Source: Sphingopyxis sp. LC363
Lineage (GTDB): Bacteria; Pseudomonadota; Alphaproteobacteria; Sphingomonadales; Sphingomonadaceae
Length of the DNA stretch: 64,000 nt
Direction: 5' to 3'
Assembly: GCF_000756385.1 (NCBI RefSeq)
Contig: NZ_JNFC01000008.1
Span: 20,244-84,243 of the forward strand
The notes under the pieces were generated by a model. The model searched no databases and was not told where the DNA came from. It worked only from the letters and a program-made list of their open reading frames with translations. Positions 42,014-53,391 of this stretch are shown here, piece after piece; the stretch's first letter is position 1; every line of letters begins with the position of its first letter. The translations under genes and the position numbers were made by a program.

Positions 42014-43912
42014 CTAACTCTCGCTCGTCAATCCCATCGCCTCATTCTCTTCGCGCGCCGCTTTCGCTTCCTGTCGCTTGCGGCGGAATTTCTCGAGCAC
42101 GCTGTCGGCCTCGCGTCCGCCGCCCGGCTTGAAGCGATGATCCATTCCCGCCGACAGGTCGCCCTCGTCGAGTTGCGCCCGCAGCCGCGTTTCGTCGAGG
42201 TGCCGCAAGGTCGCCTCGACGTCGTCCATCTCCGCCGGGTCGACATCGAGATGACGCAGCGCCGTCAGCCCCATCGCGACCGAACTTTCGAACACCTCGC
42301 GAATGACGCCGTCGACGCCGGATCCGTCGATCGCAAGCATCTGGCGGCGGTCGAACACGCGCATCAATATCTTCGCGTTCGGGAAGGCTTCGACGATCGG
42401 CTTGAGCGCCGCGGCATCGACCGATGAATCGTCGATGCAGAAGATGATCAGCCGCGCTTCCTCGCCCCCCGCGCGGCGGAGCAGGTCGACGCGCAGCCCG
42501 TCGCCGAAATAGACCTTGGTGTCGAAGCGGCTCGACAGTTCGATCTGGCTCGGTTTCTTGTCGATCAGCGTCACCGAGCAGGCGACGCCGTGCAGCATCT
42601 GCGACACGATCTGTCCGAACCGGCCATAGCCGACGACGATCGCCGACCCGCGCGGCGCGCCCTCGGGATCGTCGAGGTCGGGCTCGGCGGCGCCGGGCGA
42701 GAATTCCAGATTGCGCGCGAACAGCATCAGAAACGGCGTCGTTACCATCGACAGCGTCACCACCGCGCTGAACAGGCTCGCAGCCTCGGGGTCGATGAGC
42801 AGCGCGTCCGCCGCTTGCGCGAAGAGCAGGAAACCGAATTCGCCGCCCTGGCTGAGCAGCAGACCAAGGCCGAGCGCAGCCTGCCAGCTCTTGCCGAACG
42901 CTTTCACGATCAGCGTCAGCACGGACGCCTTCACCGCCACCAGCCCAAGCGCCAGCGCGAGCACCAGCAACGGACGTTCCATGACCGCGCCGACATCGAG
43001 CACCATGCCAACGGCAAGGAAGAAGAGCCCGAGCAGGATCAGGCGGAAGGGCTCGACGTCCGATTCGATTTCGTGCCGGTAAGGCGAATCGGCGAGCATC
43101 ACGCCCGCGATAAATGCTCCGAGCGCGGTCGACAGATGCAGACTGTGCATCAATGCGGCGCTCGCGAGAATGGTCAGCAGCCCGACGACGACGAACAGTT
43201 CGCGCTCGCCATAGCGCCCCACGATGCGCAGGAGCGGGTTGACGATGAAGCGCCCCGCCAGCACCAGCACGACAATCGCCCACAGCGTGAAAAAGGCCAT
43301 CTGCCACCCCGGCGGCGCCGAGGGGTTGGCCGGCGCGCGCGACAGCACCGCGACGATGGTGATCATCGGGACGATCGCGAGATCCTGGAACAGCAAGATC
43401 GAAAAGGCTTTTTCACCGAACGGCGAATTGATCCGACCCGAGCTTTTGAGCCCCGGCAAAACCTGCGCGGTCGACGACAGCGCGAGCGGCAAGCCGAGCG
43501 CGAGCGAGGCCGCAGGACTGAACCCCAGCGTCAGATGGATGAGCGCGGTGAGCACCAGCCCTGTCACTACGACCTGCGCCATGCCAAGCCCGAAGATCGC
43601 GCGGCGCATATCCCAGAGCCGGCGCGGCGAGAGTTCGAGCCCGACAAGGAAGAGCAGGAAGGCGATGCCGAGTTCGGCAAAGGCGAGCTTCGATTCGCCG
43701 CCGCCGACAAGGCCGAACCCGTGCGGCCCGACGATCGCGCCCGCGATCAGATAACCCAGCACCGCGCCGAGTCCGAGCCGGCGGAAAATCAATACGAACA
43801 AGGTCGCGACGCCGAGCAGGATCGCCCCTTCGACGAGCGCGGTATCGGTCGCGGTTTCGGTAACCTTCCCGGCCGCCTCGGAGGCCCCGGCAGAAAGGGC
43901 GACCAGGCTCAT
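42014..43912 (-). CDS. CPA2 cation:proton antiporter (KefB/KefC type) with RCK domain
   Basis: A 632-residue membrane protein with an N-terminal Na+/H+ exchanger domain (about 12 helices; GLGAVLGYLIAGAIVGPHG, FLVGLELSPRRLW, LSSTAQVLPGL, FQDLAIVPM, GFLLFAQAADALL), then a TrkA-N/RCK domain (AIVVGYGRFGQIVSQML, LIDKKPSQIELS, KVYFGDG) and a charged C-terminal tail. It probably exports K+ in response to ligand binding at the RCK site. Start ATG 43912 overlaps the stop of the IscU-like gene as ATGA, so it is translationally linked to CvpA and an iron-sulfur scaffold-like protein. Confidence 0.92.
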   Translation of the reverse strand: MSLVALSAGASEAAGKVTETATDTALVEGAILLGVATLFVLIFRRLGLGAVLGYLIAGAIVGPHGFGLVGGGESKLAFAELGIAFLLFLVGLELSPRRLWDMRRAIFGLGMAQVVVTGLVLTALIHLTLGFSPAASLALGLPLALSSTAQVLPGLKSSGRINSPFGEKAFSILLFQDLAIVPMITIVAVLSRAPANPSAPPGWQMAFFTLWAIVVLVLAGRFIVNPLLRIVGRYGERELFVVVGLLTILASAALMHSLHLSTALGAFIAGVMLADSPYRHEIESDVEPFRLILLGLFFLAVGMVLDVGAVMERPLLVLALALGLVAVKASVLTLIVKAFGKSWQAALGLGLLLSQGGEFGFLLFAQAADALLIDPEAASLFSAVVTLSMVTTPFLMLFARNLEFSPGAAEPDLDDPEGAPRGSAIVVGYGRFGQIVSQMLHGVACSVTLIDKKPSQIELSSRFDTKVYFGDGLRVDLLRRAGGEEARLIIFCIDDSSVDAAALKPIVEAFPNAKILMRVFDRRQMLAIDGSGVDGVIREVFESSVAMGLTALRHLDVDPAEMDDVEATLRHLDETRLRAQLDEGDLSAGMDHRFKPGGGREADSVLEKFRRKRQEAKAAREENEAMGLTSES

Positions 43913-44337
43913 GCCGCCGCCGCCTGATCCTCGAGCGCGGCGATCGCGGCATCGAAGGGCAACAGGATTGCGCCGTGGCGCGCGGGATAGTCGCGCGCGG
44001 GCGCGAGCAGGTCGAAGCCCGGCCAGTCGGGCCGTTCGCCCGCGCCGGCGAACCAGCCCGCGATACCGTCGCGCGCGGCGCGGATTTCGGCGAGCCCCAG
44101 CCCCGGCGCATGGCGTGCGAGCAGCGCCGCCGACGCCTGCCCCAGCGCGCACGCTTCGACATGCAGGCCGACGCGCGTCACGAGGCCCGCATCGTCGGTG
44201 TCGAGATCGAGGATGATCGCGCTGCCGCACAGCGGCGCGCGCTTGCTGACGCGGTGGCGCGCATCGGCGAGCGGCAGATATTGGGCGGTCGCGACCGCCA
44301 GCGCCAATATGTCGCGATTGTAGAGCGGCGCGCTCAT
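43909..44337 (-). CDS. IscU/NifU-like iron-sulfur scaffold family protein
   Basis: A 142-residue protein of the NifU N-terminal fold group: LYNRDILALAVATAQYLPL, then KRAPLCGSAIILDLD and VEACALGQASAALLARHAPGL with two of the three scaffold cysteines (LCGS and ACALGQAS). The third Cys of true IscU near the C-terminus is not evident, and the length and context differ from isc genes. It overlaps cvpA (ATGA) on one side and the antiporter gene (ATGA) on the other. A divergent, possibly sulfur-transfer or regulatory role is inferred. Confidence 0.8.
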   Translation of the reverse strand: MSAPLYNRDILALAVATAQYLPLADARHRVSKRAPLCGSAIILDLDTDDAGLVTRVGLHVEACALGQASAALLARHAPGLGLAEIRAARDGIAGWFAGAGERPDWPGFDLLAPARDYPARHGAILLPFDAAIAALEDQAAAA

Positions 44338-44855
44338 GATGCGTCGCCATTCGCGGCTTCGGCTTCGCGCGCCTCGGCGCGCCGCTCGGCGATCACTTTG
44401 CTTATAGCGCTGCTCGTCGCGTTGAGCGCCGGATAGGTGCGGCTGCCCGTCATCCACGCGGGGCGTTGCGCATTGCCGTAACCGATGTCGTAAAGCAGCG
44501 TCACGAGCATGAAGCCGATAGAGGCGATCAGCAGGCCCTTCACCGCGCCGAAGCCCGCGCCGAGCCCGCGGTCGAACCCGCCGACGAGCGAGGCGCGGCT
44601 GCGCTGTCCCATCGCACGCGATCCCCATTTGGCGAGCGCGAAGACGCCCCCGAAAAGCAGCACGAACGCCAGCATCGCCGCACCGCCCTCGGTCCCGACC
44701 CATCCCGCGAGCAAGTCCGTCACGAGCGGATGAAAAAAGCGCACCGCCGCGATCGCCAGAACCCATGCAAGCAGCGTCGTCACTTCCTGCACGAGGCCGC
44801 GCGAAAAACCGAGCACCGCACCGCCGCCCACGAGCGTCAGCACGATGATATCCAT
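44334..44855 (-). CDS. cvpA: CvpA family membrane protein
   Basis: A 173-residue protein with four hydrophobic segments (MDIIVLTLVGGGAVLGFSRG, TTLLAWVLAIAAVRFF, MLAFVLLFGGVFALAK, LIASIGFMLVTLLY) and a charged Ala/Glu-rich tail. CvpA proteins are linked to colicin V production and membrane homeostasis. Start 44855 is preferred; 44873 would add six residues. It is 28 bp after radA on the same strand and overlaps the IscU-like gene. Confidence 0.88.
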   Translation of the reverse strand: MDIIVLTLVGGGAVLGFSRGLVQEVTTLLAWVLAIAAVRFFHPLVTDLLAGWVGTEGGAAMLAFVLLFGGVFALAKWGSRAMGQRSRASLVGGFDRGLGAGFGAVKGLLIASIGFMLVTLLYDIGYGNAQRPAWMTGSRTYPALNATSSAISKVIAERRAEAREAEAANGDAS

Positions 44856-44883
44856 AGCCGTCAGACTTCCCATTTGCCGGTCG

Positions 44884-46245
44884 CTAGTCGCGCCCGAGCA
44901 TCAGGTCAACGAGTTCGCCAAGACGGCCGAAGCCTGTCACCGAAATCCCGCCGACACCTTTCATCCCCTTGGGACCCCAACCGCGCGAGAAACCGAGCTT
45001 CGCCGCCTCGCGGAGGCGCAGCGCGTCGTGCGCGACCTGCCGCACCTCGCCTGACAGCGACAGCTCGCCGAAGACGATCGCATCGGCGGGTACGGGCCGC
45101 TCGCTAAACGCCGAGATCAGCGCCGTCGCGACCGCGAGGTCGGCGGCCGGATCGGTGAGCCGGTAGCCGCCCGCGATGTTGAGATAGACTTCGGCGGCGC
45201 CCATCTGGAGCCCGCAGCGCGCTTCGAGCACCGCGAGCACCATCGCGAGCCGCCCGCTGTCCCAACCGACGACGGCTCTACGGGGCGTCGCCCCGCTCGC
45301 AAGCCGCACGGTCAGCGCCTGCACCTCGACGAGCACCGGACGCGTGCCTTCGAGCGCCGGAAACACCACCGAGCCCGGCACGTCGCGGCTGCGGTCGGTC
45401 AGGAACAGGCTCGACGGGTTGCTGACTTCACCCAGCCCTTCCTCGCCCATCGCGAACACGCCGATCTCGTCGGTGCCGCCGAAGCGGTTCTTCACCGCGC
45501 GCAGGATGCGATATTGGTGGCTGCGCTCGCCCTCGAACGCCAGCACGGTATCGACCATATGTTCGAGCACGCGCGGCCCGGCGATCGTCCCGTCCTTGGT
45601 GACATGGCCGACGAGCACGATCGCGGCATCGCTGTCCTTGGCGTAGCGGATCAGTTCCTGCGCGCTCGCGCGCACCTGGCTCACCGTCCCCGGCGCGCTG
45701 TCGATCAGGTCGCTGTGCATCGTCTGGATCGAATCTATCACGACGAAATCGGCCGTTTGCTTGTCGAGCGTCGCAAGGATGTCGCGCACCGACGTCGCGC
45801 TCGCGAGCGCGACCGGTGCATTGCCGAGCCCCAGCCGCTGCGCGCGCAGCCGCACCTGCGCCGCGGCTTCCTCGCCGCTGATATAGACGACCGACTTGCC
45901 CGCCTTCGCGAGCCTTCCTGCCGCTTGCAACAGCAGCGTCGACTTGCCGATCCCCGGATCACCGCCGATCAGCGTCGCCGACCCCGCGACGAAGCCGCCG
46001 CCCAGCGCGCGGTCGAACTCGGCGATCCCGCACAGCATCCGCTCGGGCATCCGGCTGTCGGCATCGAGCGTTTCGAGCGCGAGCGTCCGCCCGCCACGAC
46101 TAAGGTCGTGCTTCGCCGAAAAGGCGGTTTCGGCGGCCTCCTCGACCAGCGTGTTCCATTCGCCGCAGTCGGCGCACTGGCCCTGCCACCGATAGGTGGC
46201 GGAGCCACAGTTCTGGCAGACATATTGACGTTTCGCTTTGGCCAT
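44884..46245 (-). CDS. radA: DNA repair protein RadA
   Basis: A 453-residue ATPase with the CxxC zinc finger (YVCQNCGSATYRWQGQC, then CGEW), Walker A in GGDPGIGKSTLLLQ, the KNRFG motif (VKNRFGGTDEIGVF) and a C-terminal Lon-like domain (LNIAGGYRLTDPAADLAVAT). It processes recombination intermediates and promotes branch migration. Complete and typical in length. It heads the minus-strand run radA-cvpA-iscU-like-kef. Confidence 0.97.
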   Translation of the reverse strand: MAKAKRQYVCQNCGSATYRWQGQCADCGEWNTLVEEAAETAFSAKHDLSRGGRTLALETLDADSRMPERMLCGIAEFDRALGGGFVAGSATLIGGDPGIGKSTLLLQAAGRLAKAGKSVVYISGEEAAAQVRLRAQRLGLGNAPVALASATSVRDILATLDKQTADFVVIDSIQTMHSDLIDSAPGTVSQVRASAQELIRYAKDSDAAIVLVGHVTKDGTIAGPRVLEHMVDTVLAFEGERSHQYRILRAVKNRFGGTDEIGVFAMGEEGLGEVSNPSSLFLTDRSRDVPGSVVFPALEGTRPVLVEVQALTVRLASGATPRRAVVGWDSGRLAMVLAVLEARCGLQMGAAEVYLNIAGGYRLTDPAADLAVATALISAFSERPVPADAIVFGELSLSGEVRQVAHDALRLREAAKLGFSRGWGPKGMKGVGGISVTGFGRLGELVDLMLGRD

Positions 46246-46294
46246 GATCGCCGCATAATCGGAACAAAGATGGAACGCCAGCGGTTTCCTTGTT

Positions 46295-46388
46295 CGTCAT
46301 GCCGGACTTGATCCGGCATCCATCGCTGCCCGGTCGTTGTGGACCCCGGATCAAGTCGAACGAGCCACGTGTCTCGTTCGAGGGTGAC
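46295..46388. repeat. Palindromic intergenic repeat, family B copy 1 (interrupted)
   Basis: Left arm CGTCATGCCGGACTTGATCC and right arm GGATCAAGTC followed, after a small extra hairpin (GAACGAG ... CTCGTTC), by TGACGA. The same core with an unbroken right arm is at 53311-53387. It lies in the divergent gap between radA and the transaldolase. Confidence 0.8.
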
Positions 46389-46479
46389 GAAAGAGGGGTG
46401 AGGACGGTTCAGTTTTCCCGGCTGTTGCTCTAGGGCGAACGCAACAGCCGAATCACCTTCCCAAACGAAAGCCCTTCCC

Positions 46480-47130
46480 ATGAAATTCTTCGCCGACACC
46501 GCAGAAATCGCCGACATTCAGGAGCTCGCCGCGACCGGCCTGCTCGACGGCGTCACCACCAACCCCTCGCTGATCGCCAAGTCGGGCCGCGACTTCAAGG
46601 AAGTAACCAAGGAAATCTGCGCCATCGTCGACGGCCCCGTCTCGGCCGAGGTCGTGGCGCTCGACCATGAAACGATGATGAAGGAGGCCGAAATCCTCCG
46701 GAAGATCGCCGACAATGTCTGCATCAAGGTGCCGCTGACGATCGACGGCCTCAAGACCTGCAAGGCGCTGACCGGCGACGGCACGATGGTCAATGTCACG
46801 CTCTGCTTCTCGGCAACGCAGGCGCTGCTCGCCGCCAAGGCCGGCGCAACCTTCGTCTCGCCCTTCGTCGGCCGCCACGACGACAATGGCTTCGATGGCA
46901 TGCAGCTGATTTCGGATATCCGGCTGATTTACGACAATTACGGCTTCGCGACCGAGATCCTGGTCGCGAGCGTGCGTCACGGCATCCATGTACTCGAAGC
47001 CGCGAAGATCGGCGCCGACGTGATGACCGCACCGCCGTCGGTGATCAAGGGGCTGTTCAAGCATGTTCTGACCGAAAAGGGCATCGAAGGCTTCCTCGCC
47101 GACTGGGCGAAGACCGGCCAGTCGATTTGA
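46480..47130 (+). CDS. tal: Transaldolase, short (TalC/fructose-6-phosphate-aldolase) type
   Basis: A 216-residue TIM-barrel aldolase: [50 protein letters not shown] with the Schiff-base Lys, [28 protein letters not shown], and [23 protein letters not shown]. It exchanges C3 units in the pentose phosphate pathway. The short form is usual in alphaproteobacteria. A repeat block follows the stop. Confidence 0.94.
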   Translation: MKFFADTAEIADIQELAATGLLDGVTTNPSLIAKSGRDFKEVTKEICAIVDGPVSAEVVALDHETMMKEAEILRKIADNVCIKVPLTIDGLKTCKALTGDGTMVNVTLCFSATQALLAAKAGATFVSPFVGRHDDNGFDGMQLISDIRLIYDNYGFATEILVASVRHGIHVLEAAKIGADVMTAPPSVIKGLFKHVLTEKGIEGFLADWAKTGQSI

Positions 47131-47132
47131 AA

Positions 47133-47266
47133 AACTCCTCCCTGTGCCACAGGCATGGGGAGGTGGCAGCGGCGTAGCCGCTGACGGAGGGGCTTTTGCG
47201 TCGAGTCGCGGCCCCTCCACCATCCTGCGGATGGTCCCCCTCCCCATCGCTGCGCGACAGGGAGGA
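47133..47266. repeat. Palindromic intergenic repeat, family C
   Basis: Arms ACTCCTCCCTGT and ACAGGGAGGATT enclose further inverted segments (AGCGGCGTAGCCGCT; GACGGAGGGGC with GCCCCTCCA). The block ends before the enoyl-CoA hydratase promoter. Complex cruciform potential; origin unknown. Confidence 0.75.
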
Positions 47267-47325
47267 TTACAGTTGACGTAAACGTCAAGTCATCGCGATA
47301 CTCCCCCGAAAGGGAGAGATTCGCG

Positions 47326-48120
47326 ATGACCGACACCACCATCCTCACCGAACGCCGCGGCCATGTGCTGATCGTCACGATCAACCGGCCCGAAGCGCGC
47401 AACGCGGTCAACGCCGCGGTCCACACCGGCATCGGTACCGCGCTCGAAGAGGCCGAAGCCGACCCCGAAATCCGCGTCGTCATCATCACCGGCGCGGGCG
47501 ACAAGAGCTTCTGCGCCGGCGCCGACCTCGTCGCCCTGTCGCGCGGCGAAAGCCTCTATCCCGACGATCCCGCGCAACAGGCGTGGGGTTTCGCGGGCAT
47601 GGTGTCGCACCCGATCTCGAAGCCGATCGTCGCCGCGGTCAATGGCTTCGCCTTCGGCGGCGGCTGCGAAATCGCGCTGATGAGCGACATCATTATCGCC
47701 GCCGACCACGCCCAGTTCGGCCTGCCCGAGGTCAAGGTCGGGCTGTTCGCCGCGGCGGGCGGCGCGTTCCGCCTTGCGCAGCAGCTGCCGCGCAAGCTCG
47801 CGATGGAATATATGCTCACCGGCGATCCGATCCCCGCCGCGCGCGCGGCCGAGTTCGGGCTGGTCAACCATGTCGTCCCGCTCGCCGACCTGATGCCGAC
47901 CGCGCTCGCGCTCGCCGAGAAGATCGCGAGTAACGCCCCATTGTCGGTGCAGGCATCGAAGCGCGTCGCGCTCGGCATCGAGCAGGGCCGGATCGCGGCC
48001 GACGCGCCATATTGGGATCACAATACGCGCGAACGCTCGGTGCTGATGCGCAGCGAGGATGCACGCGAAGGCCCGCTCGCCTTCGCGCAAAAGCGCAAAC
48101 CCGAATGGAAGGCGCGCTGA
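47326..48120 (+). CDS. Enoyl-CoA hydratase/isomerase (crotonase)
   Basis: A 264-residue crotonase-fold protein. Oxyanion-hole segments are SFCAGADLVAL and NGFAFGGGCEIALMSDIIIA; FGLPEVKVGLF holds a catalytic acid of hydratases. C-terminal LSVQASKRVALGIEQG is standard. It hydrates trans-2-enoyl-CoAs. AGGGAGAG precedes the start. The stop codon overlaps the next gene's ATG (TGATG), so it is coupled to a thiolase-like protein. Confidence 0.92.
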   Translation: MTDTTILTERRGHVLIVTINRPEARNAVNAAVHTGIGTALEEAEADPEIRVVIITGAGDKSFCAGADLVALSRGESLYPDDPAQQAWGFAGMVSHPISKPIVAAVNGFAFGGGCEIALMSDIIIAADHAQFGLPEVKVGLFAAAGGAFRLAQQLPRKLAMEYMLTGDPIPAARAAEFGLVNHVVPLADLMPTALALAEKIASNAPLSVQASKRVALGIEQGRIAADAPYWDHNTRERSVLMRSEDAREGPLAFAQKRKPEWKAR

Positions 48121-49613
48121 TGACCGATCCCGAGCGCACTCCCGTCATCATCGGCGTCGGACAAGTCAATGACCGGCCTAGCGACCCCGATCAGGGGCTC
48201 GACTCGCTCGGGCTGATGGTCGCGGCGTTGGAGGTCGCGGCCGACGACGCGGGCGTGCCGCTCGCCGAGATCGGCAGCCTCGCGATCGTCGACCAGATCA
48301 GCTTCCATCATCTCGGCAAGCTCTGCGAGCCGCTCGCCGCCGCGATCGGTGCGAGCCCCGCAATCAACTACCAGTCCGCCGCGCCGCACGGTGACACCCC
48401 AGTGCGTCTGCTCAACGAAGCCGCGAACCGCATCGGCGCGGGCGAGGTCAAACTCGCAGCGATCGTCGGCGGCGAAGCATTGCGCACCGCCGCCGGCCGC
48501 GCTGCCAAGGCGGCAACCGGCGAGGACAAAAGCTATAATGCGATCCGCAAGGTCGCGACGCGGCGCGAGCCCAACTATGCACAGAAGCACGGCCTCGCCG
48601 CGCCGGTCGACGTCTATCCGCTCTACGAGAATGCGACGCGCGCCGCATGGGGCGAAAGCCTCGAGGATGCGCAGTTCGAAAGCGCCGAAATCTGGTCGCG
48701 CTTTTCGGAAGTCGCCGCCGCGAACGACGGCGATTGGATCCGCAAACCCGCCTCGCCCGCCGACATCCTCCGCGTCGACGAGCGCAACCGCCCGATCGCC
48801 TTCCCCTATTCGAAGCTGATGGTCGCCAATTCGTCGGTGAACCAGGGGGCAGGTTTCATCCTCGCCAGCCTCGCCGAAGCGCGCCGCCGCGGCATTCCCG
48901 AAGACCGGCTCATCTACGTCGGCATGGGCGCCGCCGCGAAGGAACCCGCGAGCATCCTGCACCGCGACCGCTACGACGGGAGCGTCAGCATGGAAACGTC
49001 GATCACCCGCACGCTCGACCTCAACGGCATGACGGCGGACGATTTCGACTGCGTCGAGCTCTACAGCTGCTTCCCCTGCGTCCCCAAGATGGCGCGGCGT
49101 ATCCTCGGCTGGCCGTGGGACCGCCCCGCGACGGTGTTCGGCGGGCTGACCTTCGGCGGAGGGCCGATCGCCAATTATATGAGCCATGCGATCGTCTCGA
49201 TGGTCGAGAAGTTGCGGAACGAAGGCCGCTATGGCTTCCTCTTCGCCAACGGCGGTTTCGCCACCGACAATCATTGCATCGTGCTGGGAAATAAGCCGAT
49301 CGCGGCAGCCAGCTTCCCGCAGGATTTCGACTATCAGGCCGAGGCCGAGGCGAAGCGCGGCGCGGTGCCCGAGCTGGTCGAGGATTATGCCGGGCCGGCG
49401 ATGATCGAGAGCTATACCGTGTTTTACGACCGCGACGGGGCGCCGGAGGCGGGCGTTGTCATCGCGCGGACGGCCGATGCTAAGCGCACGCTCGCGCATG
49501 TGGACGTGAGCGACGCCGCGATGCTGGCATTCCTGACCGACGGCAAGGTGGAGCCGGTCGGCACGGAAGGGCGAGTCGTCGCGCTTGATGAAGGCTATGG
49601 CTGGCAGGTGTAA
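48120..49613 (+). CDS. Thiolase-like acetyl-CoA acetyltransferase homologue
   Basis: A 497-residue protein of the thiolase superfamily (PVIIGVGQVNDRPS; LRTAAGRAAKAATG; NSSVNQGAGFILASLAEARRR; DDFDCVELYSCFPCVPKMA; GGLTFGGGPIANYMSHAIV; NGGFATDNHCIVLGN). At the position where classical thiolases carry the nucleophilic Cys the sequence reads YQSAAPHGDTPVRLLNEA, with no Cys. The GHP motif near the C-terminus is also absent. It may be a non-thiolytic relative, such as those acting with lipid-transfer or beta-oxidation partners. Coupled to the upstream hydratase. Confidence 0.85.
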   Translation: MTDPERTPVIIGVGQVNDRPSDPDQGLDSLGLMVAALEVAADDAGVPLAEIGSLAIVDQISFHHLGKLCEPLAAAIGASPAINYQSAAPHGDTPVRLLNEAANRIGAGEVKLAAIVGGEALRTAAGRAAKAATGEDKSYNAIRKVATRREPNYAQKHGLAAPVDVYPLYENATRAAWGESLEDAQFESAEIWSRFSEVAAANDGDWIRKPASPADILRVDERNRPIAFPYSKLMVANSSVNQGAGFILASLAEARRRGIPEDRLIYVGMGAAAKEPASILHRDRYDGSVSMETSITRTLDLNGMTADDFDCVELYSCFPCVPKMARRILGWPWDRPATVFGGLTFGGGPIANYMSHAIVSMVEKLRNEGRYGFLFANGGFATDNHCIVLGNKPIAAASFPQDFDYQAEAEAKRGAVPELVEDYAGPAMIESYTVFYDRDGAPEAGVVIARTADAKRTLAHVDVSDAAMLAFLTDGKVEPVGTEGRVVALDEGYGWQV

Positions 49614-49616
49614 ACC

Positions 49617-49735
49617 TCTCTCCTCCCGCTTGCGGGAGGGGCTGGGGGTGCGCCAGCGACGGGGCAGATGCCCACCCCGCTGCGAGTAGCGAGCAAGCTC
49701 GCAACTCTCGCTGCCCCTCCCGCAAGCGGGAGGGG
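49617..49735. repeat. Palindromic intergenic repeat, family E copy 1
   Basis: CTCCCGCTTGCGGGAGGGGC at the left is mirrored by CTCCCGCAAGCGGGAGGGG at the right, with CCACCCCGCTGCGAGTAG and TCTCGCTGCCCCTCC between. The internal part is shared with 57429-57619. It lies between convergent genes and could terminate both. Confidence 0.8.
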
Positions 49736-49742
49736 AACATCC

Positions 49743-51242
49743 TCAAATCTCGAAGCTCACCCCCTGCGCCAGCGGTAGCGCATCCGAATAATTCACCGTA
49801 TTCGTGGCGCGGCGCATATAGGCTTTCCAGCTGTCCGAGCCCGACTCGCGCCCGCCGCCCGTTTCCTTTTCGCCGCCGAATGCACCGCCGATCTCGGCGC
49901 CCGAGGTGCCGAGATTGACGTTGGCGATCCCGCAGTCGCTCGCGGCGAGGAAGCGTTCGGCCTCGCGCATGTCAGTGGTGAAGATCGCCGACGACAGGCC
50001 CGCCGCGACGTCGTTGTGCTGCTCGATCACCGCATCGAGGTCGTAATAGCGCATCACATAGAGGATCGGCGCGAATGTCTCTTCGAGCACCGGGCCGACC
50101 TGTCCCGGCATCTCGACGAGCGCGGGCCGCGCATAGAAGCTCGCACCATCGCCGACGCGCTCGCCGCCATGGACGACGCCACCCGCCGCCTTGGCGGCCG
50201 CCAGCGCGTCCTGCATCATCTCATAGGCCGCGCGGTCGATCAGCGGTCCGACAAGCACTTCACTCTCCAGCGGGTTGCCAACGCCGACGCTGCCATAGGC
50301 GGTCTTCAACTTCGCGACGAAGCCATCGTAGATGCTGTCGTGCAGGAACAGGCGACGCGTCGTCGTGCAACGCTGCCCCGCCGTACCCATCGCCCCGAAC
50401 GCGACGCCGCGCAGCGCGAGGTCGAGATCGGCCGAGGGCGCGACGATCACGCCATTGTTGCCGCCGAGTTCGAGGATCGCGCGCGCGAAGCGCTGCGCGA
50501 GCCGCGGCGCGACCGCGCGGCCCATCCGCGTCGAGCCCGTCGCCGACACCAGCGCCACACGCCTGTCATCGACCAGCGCTTCCCCCGCCTCGCGCCCGCC
50601 GATCAGCAGCCGCGCCAAGCCTTCGGGCGCATCGCCGAAGCGCGCCAGCGCACGCGCGAAAATCGCCTGCGTGGCCAAAGCTGCGAGGGGCGTCTTTTCC
50701 GAGGGCTTCCAGACGACGCTGTTGCCGCAGACGAGCGCGAGTGCGGCGTTCCACGCCCATACCGCGACCGGAAAGTTGAACGCCGAAATCACGCCCACGA
50801 CGCCGAGCGGATGCCAGACCTCCATCATCCGGTGCCCAGGTCGCTCGGTCGCGATGGTGAGGCCGTATAATTGCCGCGAAAGCCCGACCGCGAAGTCGCA
50901 TATGTCGATCATCTCCTGCACCTCGCCCGCGCCCTCGGACGGAATCTTGCCCGCCTCGATCGTGACGAGCTTGGCCAGATCGTCCTTGGCGGCGCGCAAT
51001 TCCTCGCCCCATAGCCGCACCAGCTCGCCGCGACGCGGCGCCGGCACGTTGCGCCACGCGCGGAACGCCGCGCTCGCGCTATCGAGCACCTCGTCGATCG
51101 TTGCCGCCTCGACGACCTGCACCATGCCGATCTGCTCGCCGGTCAGCGGCGTCACCGACGGCATCGATCCTTCGCTCCACAACGCGCGATCGACGCCGAG
51201 CCGGTCTAGCAACCCGCCTACCTCTTGGCCCAATTCAACCAT
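49743..51242 (-). CDS. Aldehyde dehydrogenase, ALDH7 type
   Basis: A 499-residue ALDH with [34 protein letters not shown] (NAD site), the glutamate in [11 protein letters not shown] and the nucleophilic Cys in [14 protein letters not shown]. The [21 protein letters not shown] segment is characteristic of ALDH7/antiquitin, which oxidises alpha-aminoadipate semialdehyde in lysine breakdown. ATG 51242 has AAGGGA eight bases upstream; 51257 (MKGRN) is an alternative. Divergent from acetyl-CoA synthetase. Substrate is inferred from family. Confidence 0.92.
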   Translation of the reverse strand: MVELGQEVGGLLDRLGVDRALWSEGSMPSVTPLTGEQIGMVQVVEAATIDEVLDSASAAFRAWRNVPAPRRGELVRLWGEELRAAKDDLAKLVTIEAGKIPSEGAGEVQEMIDICDFAVGLSRQLYGLTIATERPGHRMMEVWHPLGVVGVISAFNFPVAVWAWNAALALVCGNSVVWKPSEKTPLAALATQAIFARALARFGDAPEGLARLLIGGREAGEALVDDRRVALVSATGSTRMGRAVAPRLAQRFARAILELGGNNGVIVAPSADLDLALRGVAFGAMGTAGQRCTTTRRLFLHDSIYDGFVAKLKTAYGSVGVGNPLESEVLVGPLIDRAAYEMMQDALAAAKAAGGVVHGGERVGDGASFYARPALVEMPGQVGPVLEETFAPILYVMRYYDLDAVIEQHNDVAAGLSSAIFTTDMREAERFLAASDCGIANVNLGTSGAEIGGAFGGEKETGGGRESGSDSWKAYMRRATNTVNYSDALPLAQGVSFEI

Positions 51243-51339
51243 ATTCCGTCCCTTCATTGGCACGCATGCGCCTTGCAGTTTGTGGCTCGCGGGTTATCGC
51301 AGCGGGCGAACAATGCAAACCCGAATGGGAGAGTCGCCT

Positions 51340-53304
<1,965 letters not shown>

Positions 53305-53310
53305 CAACCC

Positions 53311-53387
53311 TCGTCGTTCCGGACTTGATCCGGGATCCATTTGCGACGGCGCTTCCTTGGGCCCCGGATCAAGTCCGGGGTGACGAG
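53311..53387. repeat. Palindromic intergenic repeat, family B copy 2
   Basis: Left arm CCGGACTTGATCCGGGATCC and right arm GGCCCCGGATCAAGTCCGG, about 20 bp apart, in the gap between the convergent acs and serine-hydrolase genes. Same core as 46295-46388. Confidence 0.85.
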
Positions 53388-53391
53388 AAAG

